DNA from: Pseudoalteromonas shioyasakiensis
Lineage (GTDB): Bacteria > Pseudomonadota > Gammaproteobacteria > Enterobacterales > Alteromonadaceae
Direction of reading: 5' to 3'
NCBI RefSeq assembly: GCF_001550135.1
Contig: NZ_LRUE01000002.1
Coordinates: 62,001 to 126,000 of the forward strand
Length of the DNA: 64,000 nucleotides
The stretch's first letter is position 1. Each line of letters begins with the position of its first letter. This document shows, piece by piece, positions 27,557 through 37,130 of this stretch. The notes under the pieces were generated by a model. That model was not told where the DNA came from, did no database searches, and was given only the letters and a program-made list of their open reading frames with translations. The position numbers and the translations under genes are program-made.

Positions 27557-27585
27557 TGCTCTGCCTTACATGTTAAGGCAGAGCA
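27557..27585 (+). other. Strong hairpin between pilY1 copy 2 and pilE
   Basis: TGCTCTGCCTTA and TAAGGCAGAGCA make a perfect 12-bp stem with a five-base loop, 13 bp after the pilY1 stop. No U-tract follows, so it is unlikely to be a simple terminator. It could be an mRNA-stabilising or processing element that lowers or separates pilE expression, or a rho-dependent boundary. Confidence 0.55.
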
Positions 27586-27696
27586 TGTGGTAGCTATTTG
27601 AATACTCGCCTAAATTGCATAATTATTGTTAGCCATCTAAGATAAGAACAAATAGAGGTAATTCCTCTAAAAAACAATTATATAGGTTTTTAAAAT

Positions 27697-28122
27697 ATGA
27701 ACTTTATAAGAACAAAGAGTCATAATGGTTTTACGCTAATCGAGCTGATGATTACTGTAGCTATCTTGGGGATCATCGCTAGCATTGCTATTCCTAGTTA
27801 TTTTGAGCACGTAAAACGTACCGCTCGAACTGAGGCAATTACTTCGTTATTAGATGCAGCTAATAAACAAGAGCAATACTTTGTCGATAACCGAGAATAT
27901 ACAAGCACAATTGCTGATTTAGGTGTTTCTACGACAACAGAAAGTAACTTTTATACCATTAGTGTTAAGGTAGATAATGATGCAGGTACATTTACATTTA
28001 AGGCAACACCTAAATCTGGCCCACCATTACAAGATGCTGAATGTGAAACATTGTCTATTTCTGATACAGGTTTAAAAACGTCAACAGGGTCTGCTGACTC
28101 AAGCACCTGTTGGGGTAAATAA
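27697..28122 (+). CDS. pilE: Type IV pilin, PilE-type minor pilin
   Basis: 141 residues. The leader MNFIRTKSHNG is cut before FTLIELMITVAILGIIASIAIPSYFEHVKRTARTEAIT, a textbook type IVa N-terminal helix with Glu +5. The globular domain is short, with KQEQYFVDNREYTSTIADLG and a C-terminal disulfide pair (DAECETL, DSSTCWGK) that forms the D-region. The small size and neighbours point to the minor pilin PilE rather than the major pilin PilA. It is the last plus-strand gene of the cluster. Only 6 bp separate it from the convergent FimT-like gene. Confidence 0.87.
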   Translation: MNFIRTKSHNGFTLIELMITVAILGIIASIAIPSYFEHVKRTARTEAITSLLDAANKQEQYFVDNREYTSTIADLGVSTTTESNFYTISVKVDNDAGTFTFKATPKSGPPLQDAECETLSISDTGLKTSTGSADSSTCWGK

Positions 28123-28128
28123 GCTTTA

Positions 28129-28668
28129 TTAATTATCAGTTTGGCACCTATCTGTATCAATTAATCTAACTCGGCCTATCGGACTGACCCTAATTGCAAG
28201 CCCTTTGAGGCTTGCTTTACTATATTCTGGGCAGTAAATGAAAGTACCATTGCCTAGCCCCATCGGCATACCCGCAGGGCTAAACGTAACTGCATGACGC
28301 TGGTACGTCAGCATGTCAAACTTACTTATAGCTTCGATTTCCATTAGTTTAGTATCACCACTTTCAAATACACCTAGTTCGCCTTTGTCTACAAAAACGG
28401 TTAACGATTTGTACCATATAGCTTTGTTGCATCTGTTGTGTTTTAAGGCGCAGAAGGTGACATAGGCATCATTTGTTTGCGCTTTTAGGCGAGTAAACTG
28501 CAGTGCTCTTTTCATCGTTTGCATGTTGCTTTCTAAACGGTTTGTAGCCAGAAGTGGCTTATATTCAAATAAGGCAATATGCAGCAGGAGTGATAAGATT
28601 GATAGCACTAAGAGGCTTTCAATTAACGTCGCCCCATTGAGGCTGCGCAGAGTTGTAAATGCCTTCAT
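28129..28668 (-). CDS. GspH/FimT-family pseudopilin, copy A
   Basis: 179 residues from ATG 28668 (GGAG nine bases upstream; a TTG at 28683 would add five residues). The leader MKAFTTLRSLNG ends in glycine but +1 is alanine (G|ATLIESLLVLSILSLLLHI), which PilD accepts less commonly than phenylalanine. Glu +5 is present. The domain RLESNMQTMKRALQFTRLKAQT and late FSPAGMP and FIYCPE match the GspH/FimT fold, one of the FimU/FimT minor pilins that complete the priming complex and in some species bind DNA during uptake. Which of FimU or FimT it is cannot be decided here. Confidence 0.78.
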   Translation of the reverse strand: MKAFTTLRSLNGATLIESLLVLSILSLLLHIALFEYKPLLATNRLESNMQTMKRALQFTRLKAQTNDAYVTFCALKHNRCNKAIWYKSLTVFVDKGELGVFESGDTKLMEIEAISKFDMLTYQRHAVTFSPAGMPMGLGNGTFIYCPEYSKASLKGLAIRVSPIGRVRLIDTDRCQTDN

Positions 28669-28740
28669 CCTTGAAGACTCCAAATTTGCGACTGTTTATT
28701 TAACTATAATTCGAGAGTGTGGGCTGTCAATTTACCAAGC

Positions 28741-29289
28741 TTAATTACAGACATCTGTCGTAGTACCAATATATAAAGCAGTCCCTGAGGCAAATACTTC
28801 TAGTTGTTTGTTATTATCGTTATCAGCTTTTGAAGGGCAATAAGTGAATTTTCCTGGATCTGAAGTGAGCATACCGCTGGTATCAAATGTGATAAAGTTA
28901 TCGCCAGTGAAATTTAACTGACTGTTCTCAGGCACTTCTTCCATGACTCTTAAAATGATATCGCCAACCTTTGGGTTGTAAACACCATTTTGGTTTGAAT
29001 CAAAAAATACAAATACACTACCGTTATCCCAATTAAATAAACAACGAGTGCGTATATTGGTTTCGATACTGTTGGTATTACCACTACAAACAACAATAAT
29101 TGCATCACTACTTGTTGCTTTTGCGCGTGCAAAGCTGAGTGTACGTTTTAACTCTAATAGGTAGCTCTCAGCTCGGTCATTTTCAAGCATATCTGAGCTA
29201 TCCCATAGTGCTATCAGTGCAACGATACCCACAATAGCAAGCGTGACCATCAGCTCTAATAATGTAAAACCCCGTTGTAATGATTTCAT
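28741..29289 (-). CDS. GspH/FimT-family pseudopilin, copy B
   Basis: 182 residues. MKSLQRG|FTLLELMVTLAIVGIVALIAL is a canonical prepilin site with Glu +5. The GspH domain is visible in ENDRAESYLLELKRTLSFARAKATSSDAIIVVCSG, the SVFVFFDSNQNGVYN strand-loop and FDTSGMLTSDPGKFTYCPS. It lies upstream of copy A on the same strand (57 bp gap), so the two probably form a small operon. In Pseudomonas fimT and fimU precede pilV on the same strand, whereas here the pair points toward pilE. One copy may be FimU and the other FimT. Confidence 0.82.
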   Translation of the reverse strand: MKSLQRGFTLLELMVTLAIVGIVALIALWDSSDMLENDRAESYLLELKRTLSFARAKATSSDAIIVVCSGNTNSIETNIRTRCLFNWDNGSVFVFFDSNQNGVYNPKVGDIILRVMEEVPENSQLNFTGDNFITFDTSGMLTSDPGKFTYCPSKADNDNNKQLEVFASGTALYIGTTTDVCN

Positions 29290-29391
29290 TGTTGTCTCTA
29301 TTTTGAATCACTTTGTTTAATAATATCATGATTGCTGATTTAATCACCGTAATTCATAGCTTTGTTTGCCATCAGCAATGGGATTGTCTAA

Positions 29392-29766
<375 letters not shown>

Positions 29767-29821
29767 TTCCAACTGACACTCGCACCTTGAGGTGGTTTGG
29801 GTATATTCGATCGCAAACATT

Positions 29822-29848
29822 AAAAAAGGCGCCTAAGGCGCCTTTTTT
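29822..29848. terminator. Bidirectional terminator, glnB / bamD
   Basis: Perfect symmetric element: A6, GGCGCC, TAA, GGCGCC, T6. The stem of up to 12 bp has a U-tail in both directions. Confidence 0.92.
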
Positions 29849-29862
29849 GATTTTAGTCTATT

Positions 29863-30621
29863 TTAACGCTTGTTAGCTTCTCGCGTTGCTTTAGCGTGTT
29901 CACTTAGTTCAGGTAAGCCAAGCTTGTTATAGCTTTTTTCCATGATCTCTAGTGCTTGATCAAGGTAGCTGCTTTGTGAGTAGTGCTCAACCACATATTT
30001 ACCACGGTTTGCAGCAGCAAGGTATGCCTCACGCTCATAGTAGTATTCGGCAACTTTTAACTCGTAGCGTGCCATTTTATTCAGTAGCCACACTAAACGC
30101 TTTTTCGCTTCTGGTGCGTAGGCACTGTTAGGAAAACGTTTTAAAAGCGTTGATAAATCAGTAAATGCGACACGAGTACGGTTTGCATCTCTGTCGGCAC
30201 GGTCTACACCAAAATATTCTTGGAATGCGTTTTCATCCGCTTTGATATTCACCAAGCCACGCATGTAGTACATGTAATCCAAATCTTTGTGGTTTGGGTT
30301 TAAACGAATGAAACGGTCGATAGTTGCGAGTGCTTGTTCAGTATTACCTGCTTGATAATGCGCAAACACTAAGTCCATTTGTACTTGTTTTGATAGAGGA
30401 CCAAAAGGGTAGCGAGAATCAATAGCACTTAATAGCTCAATTGCACGAGCGTACAAGCCAGAATCTAATGTTTGTTTTGCATCTTCATATAAAGCTTGCG
30501 CAGATTTATTAGGAACGCGTTGGATATCTTCTTGATCTGGTGCTGATGAACAGGCACCTAAGCCAAGTACAGATACTGAAAAAACTATGGCGAACGCACG
30601 TTTCCCTATTTTATTTATCAT
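29863..30621 (-). CDS. bamD: Outer-membrane assembly lipoprotein BamD
   Basis: 252 residues, an essential part of the BAM complex that folds beta-barrels. The lipobox is LGAC at about 21-24, followed by SSAPD. The body consists of TPR-like helices (ALYEDAKQTLDSGLYARAIELLSAIDSRYPFGPL and later repeats) and the conserved NSAYAPEAKKRL block. It is divergent from rluD, as in E. coli. Its partner BamE is encoded at 55.6 kb in this window. Confidence 0.95.
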   Translation of the reverse strand: MINKIGKRAFAIVFSVSVLGLGACSSAPDQEDIQRVPNKSAQALYEDAKQTLDSGLYARAIELLSAIDSRYPFGPLSKQVQMDLVFAHYQAGNTEQALATIDRFIRLNPNHKDLDYMYYMRGLVNIKADENAFQEYFGVDRADRDANRTRVAFTDLSTLLKRFPNSAYAPEAKKRLVWLLNKMARYELKVAEYYYEREAYLAAANRGKYVVEHYSQSSYLDQALEIMEKSYNKLGLPELSEHAKATREANKR

Positions 30622-30750
30622 TTTATTTCTTACCTTCGATGTCTTCGGCTAGGCCAAGTGAGGAAAACCGAGTAAACTATACGTATTATATTAAAGCGAT
30701 TCTAACCCAGTCGAGCACAGCTTGCACTGGTAAATTGGGTAAAGTTACTA

Positions 30751-31728
30751 ATGTCAGAGCAAATTTCTCTCCAAGCCGAGGTTCCAATTGACCTTGGCGG
30801 TAAACGTCTAGACCAAGTATTAGCGCAATTGTTCCCTGATTATTCTCGTTCACGTATAAAAACGTGGATTTTGGATGATAAAATCACTGTAAACGGCGAA
30901 ATATTAAACACACCGCGCGAAAAACTACTCGGTGGCGAAGTGGTGAGTGTAGAAACAACCATCGAAGCCCCTCGTGAATATGAGGCACAAAATATCAAAT
31001 TAAACATCGTTTATGAAGACGATGATATTTTGGTGATCAATAAACCTATGGGATTAGTAGTACATCCAGGGGCGGGTAACCCAGATGGCACGGTATTAAA
31101 TGCTTTGCTACATCATTACCCTGACATCATTAATGTGCCTCGTGCAGGTATTGTGCATCGTCTAGATAAAGACACCACAGGTTTAATGGTCGTGGCGAAA
31201 ACAATTCCGGCACAAACACACCTAGTATCTGCATTACAAAAGCGTGAAAACTTCACCCGTGAATACGAAGCAATTTGTAACGGCACAATGACAGCTGGTG
31301 GCATGGTTGAAAAACCAATTGGTCGTCATGCGACAAAGCGTACTCACATGGCCGTGCATGAAATGGGCAAACCAGCTGTGACGCATTACCGTGTTGCAGA
31401 AAAATTCCGTGCACATACACGCCTACGTTTACGCCTAGAAACAGGTCGTACTCACCAAATTCGTGTACACATGGCTTATTTAAATCACCCATTAGTTGGC
31501 GACCAACTGTATGGTGGTCGTCCGCGCCCGCCAAAAGGTGCTACACCTGAGCTGTTTCAAATGCTACGCGACTTTAAACGCCAAGCATTACATGCTGTAA
31601 AGCTATCAATTGCGCACCCAATCACTGGTGAGCTAATGACTTGGCAAGCGCCAATTCCAGATGATATGGCAGCTATGACAGAAGCTTTGCGCGCTGATAC
31701 TAAAGCAAACCCAAATATCGAGTTTTAA
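30751..31728 (+). CDS. rluD: 23S rRNA pseudouridine(1911/1915/1917) synthase
   Basis: 325 residues. An N-terminal S4 RNA-binding domain (about 17-75) is followed by the RsuA/RluA catalytic domain with D139 in HRLDKDTTGLMV, the same numbering as E. coli RluD. Later motifs RLRLETGRTHQIRVHMAYLNHPL and RQALHA are family hallmarks. It modifies helix 69 of 23S rRNA, which is important for ribosome assembly. pgeF follows after 5 bp. Confidence 0.96.
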   Translation: MSEQISLQAEVPIDLGGKRLDQVLAQLFPDYSRSRIKTWILDDKITVNGEILNTPREKLLGGEVVSVETTIEAPREYEAQNIKLNIVYEDDDILVINKPMGLVVHPGAGNPDGTVLNALLHHYPDIINVPRAGIVHRLDKDTTGLMVVAKTIPAQTHLVSALQKRENFTREYEAICNGTMTAGGMVEKPIGRHATKRTHMAVHEMGKPAVTHYRVAEKFRAHTRLRLRLETGRTHQIRVHMAYLNHPLVGDQLYGGRPRPPKGATPELFQMLRDFKRQALHAVKLSIAHPITGELMTWQAPIPDDMAAMTEALRADTKANPNIEF

Positions 31729-31733
31729 GCGTT

Positions 31734-32456
31734 ATGATCACACCAGCATGGACTGCCCCAAACTCTGTTAGCGCGCTGAGTACCACCCGACAGGGCGGTG
31801 TTTCGGTTGCACCCTTTGATAGTTTTAATGTGGGTTTACATGTTGGTGATGATGAGCAAGCCGTGCTTGCAAATCGCGCGTTACTTACAAATCAGCTGCC
31901 AAACCCTGCTGTGTGGTTAAACCAAACACATAGCAGCGATGTAGTCGTAATTGATGAGCAGTCTGACTTAAGCCAAGTACGCTCTGCTGATGCGCTTTAC
32001 ACCCGTTTAATAAAGCAGCCGCTGGCGATAATGACCGCAGACTGTTTACCAGTATTGCTTTGCTCGAGTTCTGGGGATGAAGTCGCTGCTGTCCATGGTG
32101 GCTGGCGTGGTTTAGCGCAAGGTATATTGGCAAACACGGTTTCGCACTTTCAAGCGCCAGCAAGCGATATTATTGCTTGGTTAGGCCCAGCCATCGGTCC
32201 TTTACAATTTGAAGTCGGGCAAGAAGTAAGAGAGTGTTTTTGCTCACAAAACCCAGAGCATCAACAAGCTTTTACAGCCAAACATGAAAAATACATGGCT
32301 GATATCTATTTATTAGCACGTCAGCAATTAGCACAATTAGGCGTGGTCAAAATGTATGGTGGTGAGCACTGTACTGTTACTGAAAAATCACAGTTTTTCT
32401 CTTATCGCCGTGACGGACAAACAGGCCGTATGGCGAGCCTGATCTGGCGCAATTAA
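31734..32456 (+). CDS. pgeF: Peptidoglycan editing factor / multicopper-type oxidoreductase YfiH family
   Basis: 240 residues of the Cu-oxidase_4 (DUF152) family. Seen: STTRQGGVS, VWLNQTHSSDVV, MTADCLPVLL, AAVHGGWRGL and the C-terminal HCTVTEKSQFFSYRRDG. The metal-binding His/Cys/His set lies in the QTH, ADC and HGGW motifs. E. coli PgeF removes mis-incorporated L-Ser precursors in peptidoglycan synthesis, and relatives act on purine nucleosides or phenols in vitro. The order rluD-pgeF-clpB is as in E. coli. Confidence 0.92.
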   Translation: MITPAWTAPNSVSALSTTRQGGVSVAPFDSFNVGLHVGDDEQAVLANRALLTNQLPNPAVWLNQTHSSDVVVIDEQSDLSQVRSADALYTRLIKQPLAIMTADCLPVLLCSSSGDEVAAVHGGWRGLAQGILANTVSHFQAPASDIIAWLGPAIGPLQFEVGQEVRECFCSQNPEHQQAFTAKHEKYMADIYLLARQQLAQLGVVKMYGGEHCTVTEKSQFFSYRRDGQTGRMASLIWRN

Positions 32457-32490
32457 TACGCCTTTTTTGCGATTAAATTTTCTTCTTTTA

Positions 32491-32519
32491 CTTGAACAAA
32501 TCACTAAGCATACCCATTA
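32491..32519 (+). promoter_or_regulatory. Sigma-32 heat-shock promoter of clpB
   Basis: CTTGAAC (32491-32497), 14 bp, then ACCCATTA (32512-32519). This compares with the sigma-32 consensus CTTGAAA-N13/14-CCCCATNT. Transcription would start near 32526, about 30 bp before the clpB ATG. Confidence 0.75.
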
Positions 32520-32554
32520 ATTAAGCAATTAGATTTTTTAATAGGTAAACCCTT

Positions 32555-35131
32555 ATGCGTTTAGATAGATTTACAAGTAAATTTCAATCTGCGCTTTCAG
32601 ATGCGCAGTCATTAGCACTTGGGCGCGATCATCAATTTATTGAGCCTGTGCATTTAATGTATTCATTGCTTCAGCAAAATGGTTCAAGTGTGCGTGCGCT
32701 ACTTGCACAAGCAGGTGTGAGTGCTGATGAGTTAAACACCAAGTTATCCCAAGAAATCGAGAAACTGTTTAAAGTTGAAGGTATTGGTGGCGATGTTCAG
32801 CTGTCAAATAACCTGATTTCATTAATTAACTTATGCGATAAATATGCTCAAAAACGAAAAGATAAATTCATTTCGAGTGAGTTGTTTGTTCTTGCCGCGT
32901 GTGATGATAAAGGCCCATTAGGCGACATTTTTAAAGCGCTGAATATTACTTCTAGCAAGATTGAATCTGCAATTGAAGCCATTCGTGGTGGCCAAAAAGT
33001 AGAAGACCCAAATGCTGAAGAAACTCGTCAGGCATTAAAAAAATTCACCATCGATTTAACTGAGCGAGCAGAGCAAGGTAAGCTTGACCCTGTCATTGGT
33101 CGTGATGACGAAATTCGTCGTACTATCCAAGTTTTACAGCGCCGAACTAAAAATAATCCGGTGTTAATTGGTGAGCCAGGTGTAGGTAAAACAGCGATCG
33201 CTGAGGGCCTTGCACAACGTATTATCAATGGTGAAGTACCTGAAGGCCTAAAAAACAAGCGAGTGTTATCGCTCGACTTAGGTGCTTTGGTTGCTGGCGC
33301 TAAATACCGTGGTGAGTTTGAAGAACGTTTAAAGTCAGTATTGAATGAGCTTGCCAAAGAAGAAGGCCAAGTCATCCTCTTTATTGATGAAATTCATACT
33401 ATGGTAGGCGCAGGTAAAACAGACGGTGCAATGGATGCGGGTAATATGTTAAAGCCTGCACTTGCCCGTGGTGAGCTACATTGCGTGGGTGCTACAACTC
33501 TTGATGAGTATCGTCAATACATTGAAAAAGATGCGGCACTTGAGCGTCGTTTTCAAAAGGTATTTGTTGATGAACCATCGGTTGAAGACACCATTGCGAT
33601 TTTACGTGGTTTAAAAGAGCGTTATGAGCTGCATCACTCAGTTGATATTACCGATCCGGCCATTGTTGCTGCGGCGCAGCTTTCGCATCGTTACATTAGC
33701 GATCGCCAATTACCAGATAAGGCAATAGATTTAATTGACGAAGCAGGTTCTTCAATTCGTTTGCAAATTGACTCAAAACCAGAGTCTTTAGATAAGCTAG
33801 AGCGTCGTATTATTCAGTTAAAACTGGAAGATAACGCGTTGGCGAAAGAAAAAGACGAAGCGAGTCAAAAGCGCCGCACCGAAATGCAAGAGCTGATCAC
33901 TGAACTTGAAGCGCAATACCGCGAATTAGATGAAGTGTGGAATGCTGAGAAGGCCTCACTGCAAGGCACGCAAGTTATCAAAGCAGAGCTTGAGCAGGCA
34001 CGCCTTGATTTAGACGTGGCACGCCGTGCCAGCGATTTACAGCGTATGTCTGAACTGCAATATGGTCGTATCCCTGAACTTGAGCGCAAACTCGACCTTG
34101 CTTCACAAGCAGAAATGCAAGAAATGAGCTTGCTTAAAAACCAAGTGGGTGAAGACGAAATCGCAGAGATTTTATCGCGTTGGACAGGTATTCCGGTATC
34201 GAAAATGCTGCAAGGCGAACGTGAAAAGCTACTGCAAATGGAAGATCAATTACACCACAAAGTGATTGGTCAAGATGAAGCTGTTGTAGCTGTTGCAAAT
34301 GCAATTCGTCGTTCTCGCGCAGGGCTTGCTGATCCAAATCGCCCAATCGGCTCATTCTTATTCTTAGGCCCAACAGGGGTGGGTAAAACTGAGCTGACCA
34401 AAGCACTAGCCAGTTTCATGTTTGACACTGAAGATGCCATGGTGCGTATTGATATGTCGGAGTTTATGGAGAAACACTCGGTGGCACGTTTAGTCGGTGC
34501 ACCTCCAGGTTATGTTGGCTATGAAGAGGGTGGCTATTTAACTGAAGCTGTACGCCGTCGTCCGTATTCCGTCATCTTATTGGATGAGGTCGAAAAAGCG
34601 CACCCAGATGTATTTAACATCTTACTGCAAGTGCTTGATGATGGCCGCTTAACAGATGGTCAGGGCCGTACCGTTGATTTTAAAAATACCGTGATCATCA
34701 TGACCTCTAACTTGGGTTCAGATATTATCCAAGAGCAAGCAGGTTCAAATGATTATGCCGGGTTAAAAGAAAAAGTGATGGGCGTATTAGTTAGTCAGTT
34801 CCGCCCTGAGTTTATTAACCGAATCGACGAAACCGTGGTATTCCATCCACTTGCTAATGAGCACATTAAGGAAATTGCAGATATTCAGTTAAGTAAGCTA
34901 CGTGAGCGATTAACAGAAAAAGGCTACATTCTTGAAGTTACGGATGCAGCTTTAGACCGCATCGCTGAAAGTGGTTTTGATCCTGTGTATGGGGCAAGGC
35001 CTTTAAAACGTGCTATTCAACATACCATTGAAAACCCATTAGCACAGCGCCTGCTCGGAGGGGATTACCAACCAGGAGCCATCATCCATATTGATGCTGA
35101 TGAGAATGGACTTGTTTTCTCGAGTCGTTAA
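32555..35131 (+). CDS. clpB: ATP-dependent protein disaggregase ClpB
   Basis: 858 residues, full length. Clp_N repeats span 1-145. NBD1 has the Walker [14 protein letters not shown] near 200-212. A long coiled-coil middle domain spans about 400-525 ([31 protein letters not shown]). NBD2 has [13 protein letters not shown] near 605. A C-terminal D2-small domain follows. It works with DnaK to resolve protein aggregates after heat. A sigma-32 promoter stands upstream and a bidirectional terminator follows. Confidence 0.98.
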   Translation: MRLDRFTSKFQSALSDAQSLALGRDHQFIEPVHLMYSLLQQNGSSVRALLAQAGVSADELNTKLSQEIEKLFKVEGIGGDVQLSNNLISLINLCDKYAQKRKDKFISSELFVLAACDDKGPLGDIFKALNITSSKIESAIEAIRGGQKVEDPNAEETRQALKKFTIDLTERAEQGKLDPVIGRDDEIRRTIQVLQRRTKNNPVLIGEPGVGKTAIAEGLAQRIINGEVPEGLKNKRVLSLDLGALVAGAKYRGEFEERLKSVLNELAKEEGQVILFIDEIHTMVGAGKTDGAMDAGNMLKPALARGELHCVGATTLDEYRQYIEKDAALERRFQKVFVDEPSVEDTIAILRGLKERYELHHSVDITDPAIVAAAQLSHRYISDRQLPDKAIDLIDEAGSSIRLQIDSKPESLDKLERRIIQLKLEDNALAKEKDEASQKRRTEMQELITELEAQYRELDEVWNAEKASLQGTQVIKAELEQARLDLDVARRASDLQRMSELQYGRIPELERKLDLASQAEMQEMSLLKNQVGEDEIAEILSRWTGIPVSKMLQGEREKLLQMEDQLHHKVIGQDEAVVAVANAIRRSRAGLADPNRPIGSFLFLGPTGVGKTELTKALASFMFDTEDAMVRIDMSEFMEKHSVARLVGAPPGYVGYEEGGYLTEAVRRRPYSVILLDEVEKAHPDVFNILLQVLDDGRLTDGQGRTVDFKNTVIIMTSNLGSDIIQEQAGSNDYAGLKEKVMGVLVSQFRPEFINRIDETVVFHPLANEHIKEIADIQLSKLRERLTEKGYILEVTDAALDRIAESGFDPVYGARPLKRAIQHTIENPLAQRLLGGDYQPGAIIHIDADENGLVFSSR

Positions 35132-35145
35132 TTAGCCCTAAAAAC

Positions 35146-35177
35146 AAAAGCCGCATCAATTATGATGCGGCTTTTTT
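35146..35177. terminator. Bidirectional terminator, clpB / chemoreceptor
   Basis: AAAAGCCGCATCA and TGATGCGGCTTTT form a 13-bp stem with a four-base loop, followed by extra T. It serves convergent genes. Confidence 0.9.
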
Positions 35178-35190
35178 GTATCAGTTAAGT

Positions 35191-36738
35191 TTAAACTTTA
35201 AAGGTTAACAGCATATCGTTAACTTTTCGTGAGCCTTCAACAAGCCCCGCTGCATCTTTAGCCACGTTATAGCTAAGCTTTAAGTTCTCTTCGCTGTGAC
35301 CTTTAATGCTTTCTACATTTTCGCGTATATCGGTGCTGACAACTTGTTGCTCCTCAGCAGCCGTCGAAATTTCAGTCGCAAGGCCTGATATTTCATCAAT
35401 TTGTGCGAAGATGCTCGCAAGCTCAGTTTGTGTATGGGCGGTAGTATCAACACAACTATCTGCTTGCGCTTTAGTTGATTGCATCACTTTAGACCAGCTA
35501 AATAACGTATCTTGGATCTCTTTAATTGAGCTATGAATTTGTGCTGTTGCATTTTGAGTACGTGAAGAAAGTGCGCGTACTTCATCTGCTACAACCGCAA
35601 AACCTCGGCCATGCTCACCGGCACGTGCTGCTTCAATTGCTGCATTCAGCGCTAATAAGTTTGTTTGTTCAGCAATGCCTTCAATCTCACTCATTACTTG
35701 GCCTATTTTGTCAGCTTCACTAGCAAGAGAGTTAGCGGTAGTGGCTGCTTGCTCTACTTGGTTAGCTAGATCAGTCACCATGCTGCTATTATCTTCAATA
35801 TGCAGTTTGATATCGTTACAGCTTTGGTAAGTGGTTTTAACCTTATCAGCAGTGTGATGGGTATTAGCTGAAATCTCGCCAATAGTGGCACTCATTTGTG
35901 TCATTGCTGTAGCAATATCACTTAAACGTTGGCCTTGTGCAGCAATACCTTGCTCGGTGAGTGACGATTGTTTATCTAAGTTGGTAGCAATGTCTTTGAA
36001 GGAGTAAGTAGAGTCTTTAACACGGCCTAACACAGTTCTAAGCTTAGCGAACAGCATTTGCTGATTATAGGCAGCAATACTAAATGGGTGTGAGCCTGAA
36101 TACACATAACGTGATACTGAATCAAACTCTGCACGTTGCTGCTTTAAATGGCTTGGCGTAACAACGAGCTCGTCATAATTTAAAGCAAAAAGTAGTACTA
36201 CAAGGGCACATGCGGTTAAAGCAACCATCCATGAGGTGGTCATTGCTAACCCAGCAATACCTGCAACCAATAAAATCGCAGACACTATTTGTCTGAGTGA
36301 AATATTCTCACGAAATGATGCGATAGATTTTCCATCATTAATTTTAGTGTACAGAGCCATCGCACGGGTTTTTAATTGCTCAGATGGTTTGGTACGCACT
36401 GATTGATAGCCCACTAGCTGGCCATGCTCATAAATAGGCGTAACGAACGCATCGACCCAATAGTAGCGACCATCTTTACAGAGGTTTTTTACCATGCCAC
36501 GCCAAGAGTGTCCCTCTTTAAGTTTTTCCCACATCTCTTTAAATGCCGCTTTAGGCATATCTGGGTGGCGTACAATATTATGATTTTTTCCGAGAAGCTC
36601 TTCTTCGGTGTAACCTGCTATAGTACAAAATTCCTTATTTACGTATGTGATTACACCGCGTAAATCTGTGGTAGAGACAAGCTCTTGATTATCTGAGTAT
36701 GTCACTTCTTGATTGACGATTTCTTGCCCACGACGCAT
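35191..36738 (-). CDS. PAS-domain methyl-accepting chemotaxis protein, Aer-like
   Basis: 515 residues. The N-terminal cytoplasmic PAS domain (about 12-125; [39 protein letters not shown]) resembles the FAD-binding PAS of the Aer energy/oxygen sensor. A hydrophobic hairpin spans about 148-190 with no periplasmic domain. The signalling domain contains the invariant hairpin tip [32 protein letters not shown]. Lack of a periplasmic ligand domain argues for sensing an internal redox or energy state. FAD binding is inferred. No chemotaxis kinase genes are nearby. Confidence 0.88.
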   Translation of the reverse strand: MRRGQEIVNQEVTYSDNQELVSTTDLRGVITYVNKEFCTIAGYTEEELLGKNHNIVRHPDMPKAAFKEMWEKLKEGHSWRGMVKNLCKDGRYYWVDAFVTPIYEHGQLVGYQSVRTKPSEQLKTRAMALYTKINDGKSIASFRENISLRQIVSAILLVAGIAGLAMTTSWMVALTACALVVLLFALNYDELVVTPSHLKQQRAEFDSVSRYVYSGSHPFSIAAYNQQMLFAKLRTVLGRVKDSTYSFKDIATNLDKQSSLTEQGIAAQGQRLSDIATAMTQMSATIGEISANTHHTADKVKTTYQSCNDIKLHIEDNSSMVTDLANQVEQAATTANSLASEADKIGQVMSEIEGIAEQTNLLALNAAIEAARAGEHGRGFAVVADEVRALSSRTQNATAQIHSSIKEIQDTLFSWSKVMQSTKAQADSCVDTTAHTQTELASIFAQIDEISGLATEISTAAEEQQVVSTDIRENVESIKGHSEENLKLSYNVAKDAAGLVEGSRKVNDMLLTFKV

Positions 36739-36998
36739 ATGAGTCCTCGAAATATACTTTTTTATGGTGTGCGGATTATAGTCTCAGAAAAATGTAAGGG
36801 AAGGGGGGACATAGTGTTAACTGTGAAACTTTTAATAATTTCATCTTCCCTTTGATCTAAAACAATATCTTGCCTGAATTATTATGTTTAGCCTCATTCT
36901 TTTATATTAGTTAAAAGGTCTAATATCCTCAAGGAAAAAGCCTAAATTGTATTTTTAACCGTTTTAGCAACAATGAAGTGCCACCAAAGCAATTGTAT

Positions 36999-37013
36999 AT
37001 TGTGACTCACAAT
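36999..37013. promoter_or_regulatory. 15-bp perfect palindrome upstream of gshA
   Basis: ATTGTGA-C-TCACAAT. The arms resemble CRP half-sites but are separated by one base, not six, so CRP is unlikely. A dimeric repressor or activator operator is the likely meaning. The regulator is unknown. Confidence 0.45.
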
Positions 37014-37029
37014 GGCAAGATTGAGCTTC

Positions 37030-37097
37030 AAGTGTATGGGTAAATAATGAAACTGATATTTCTGACTTGAGTAATTGTTTTTTGCCCCCATACACTT
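37030..37097 (+). repeat. Inverted repeat with 46-base loop in the gshA leader
   Basis: AAGTGTATGGG (37030-37040) and CCCATACACTT (37087-37097) are exact complements. If transcribed they would form an 11-bp stem ending 33 bases before the TTG start. This could be a leader structure or a pair of protein-binding sites. Confidence 0.5.
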
Positions 37098-37130
37098 AGG
37101 ATTACAGCCACGCGGCTCGAGGAAGCATTT

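Larger units (their letters stand above)
36739..37130 (+). other. 392-bp intergenic region upstream of gshA
   Basis: No credible gene. An open minus-strand frame at 36942-37142 has no family pattern. The region holds a perfect palindrome at 36999-37013, a pair of 11-bp inverted arms at 37030-37097, and a small AGCC-ACGC-GGCT hairpin (37107-37118) right before the AGGA of gshA. It therefore looks like a structured 5' leader and operator zone. Confidence 0.5.
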
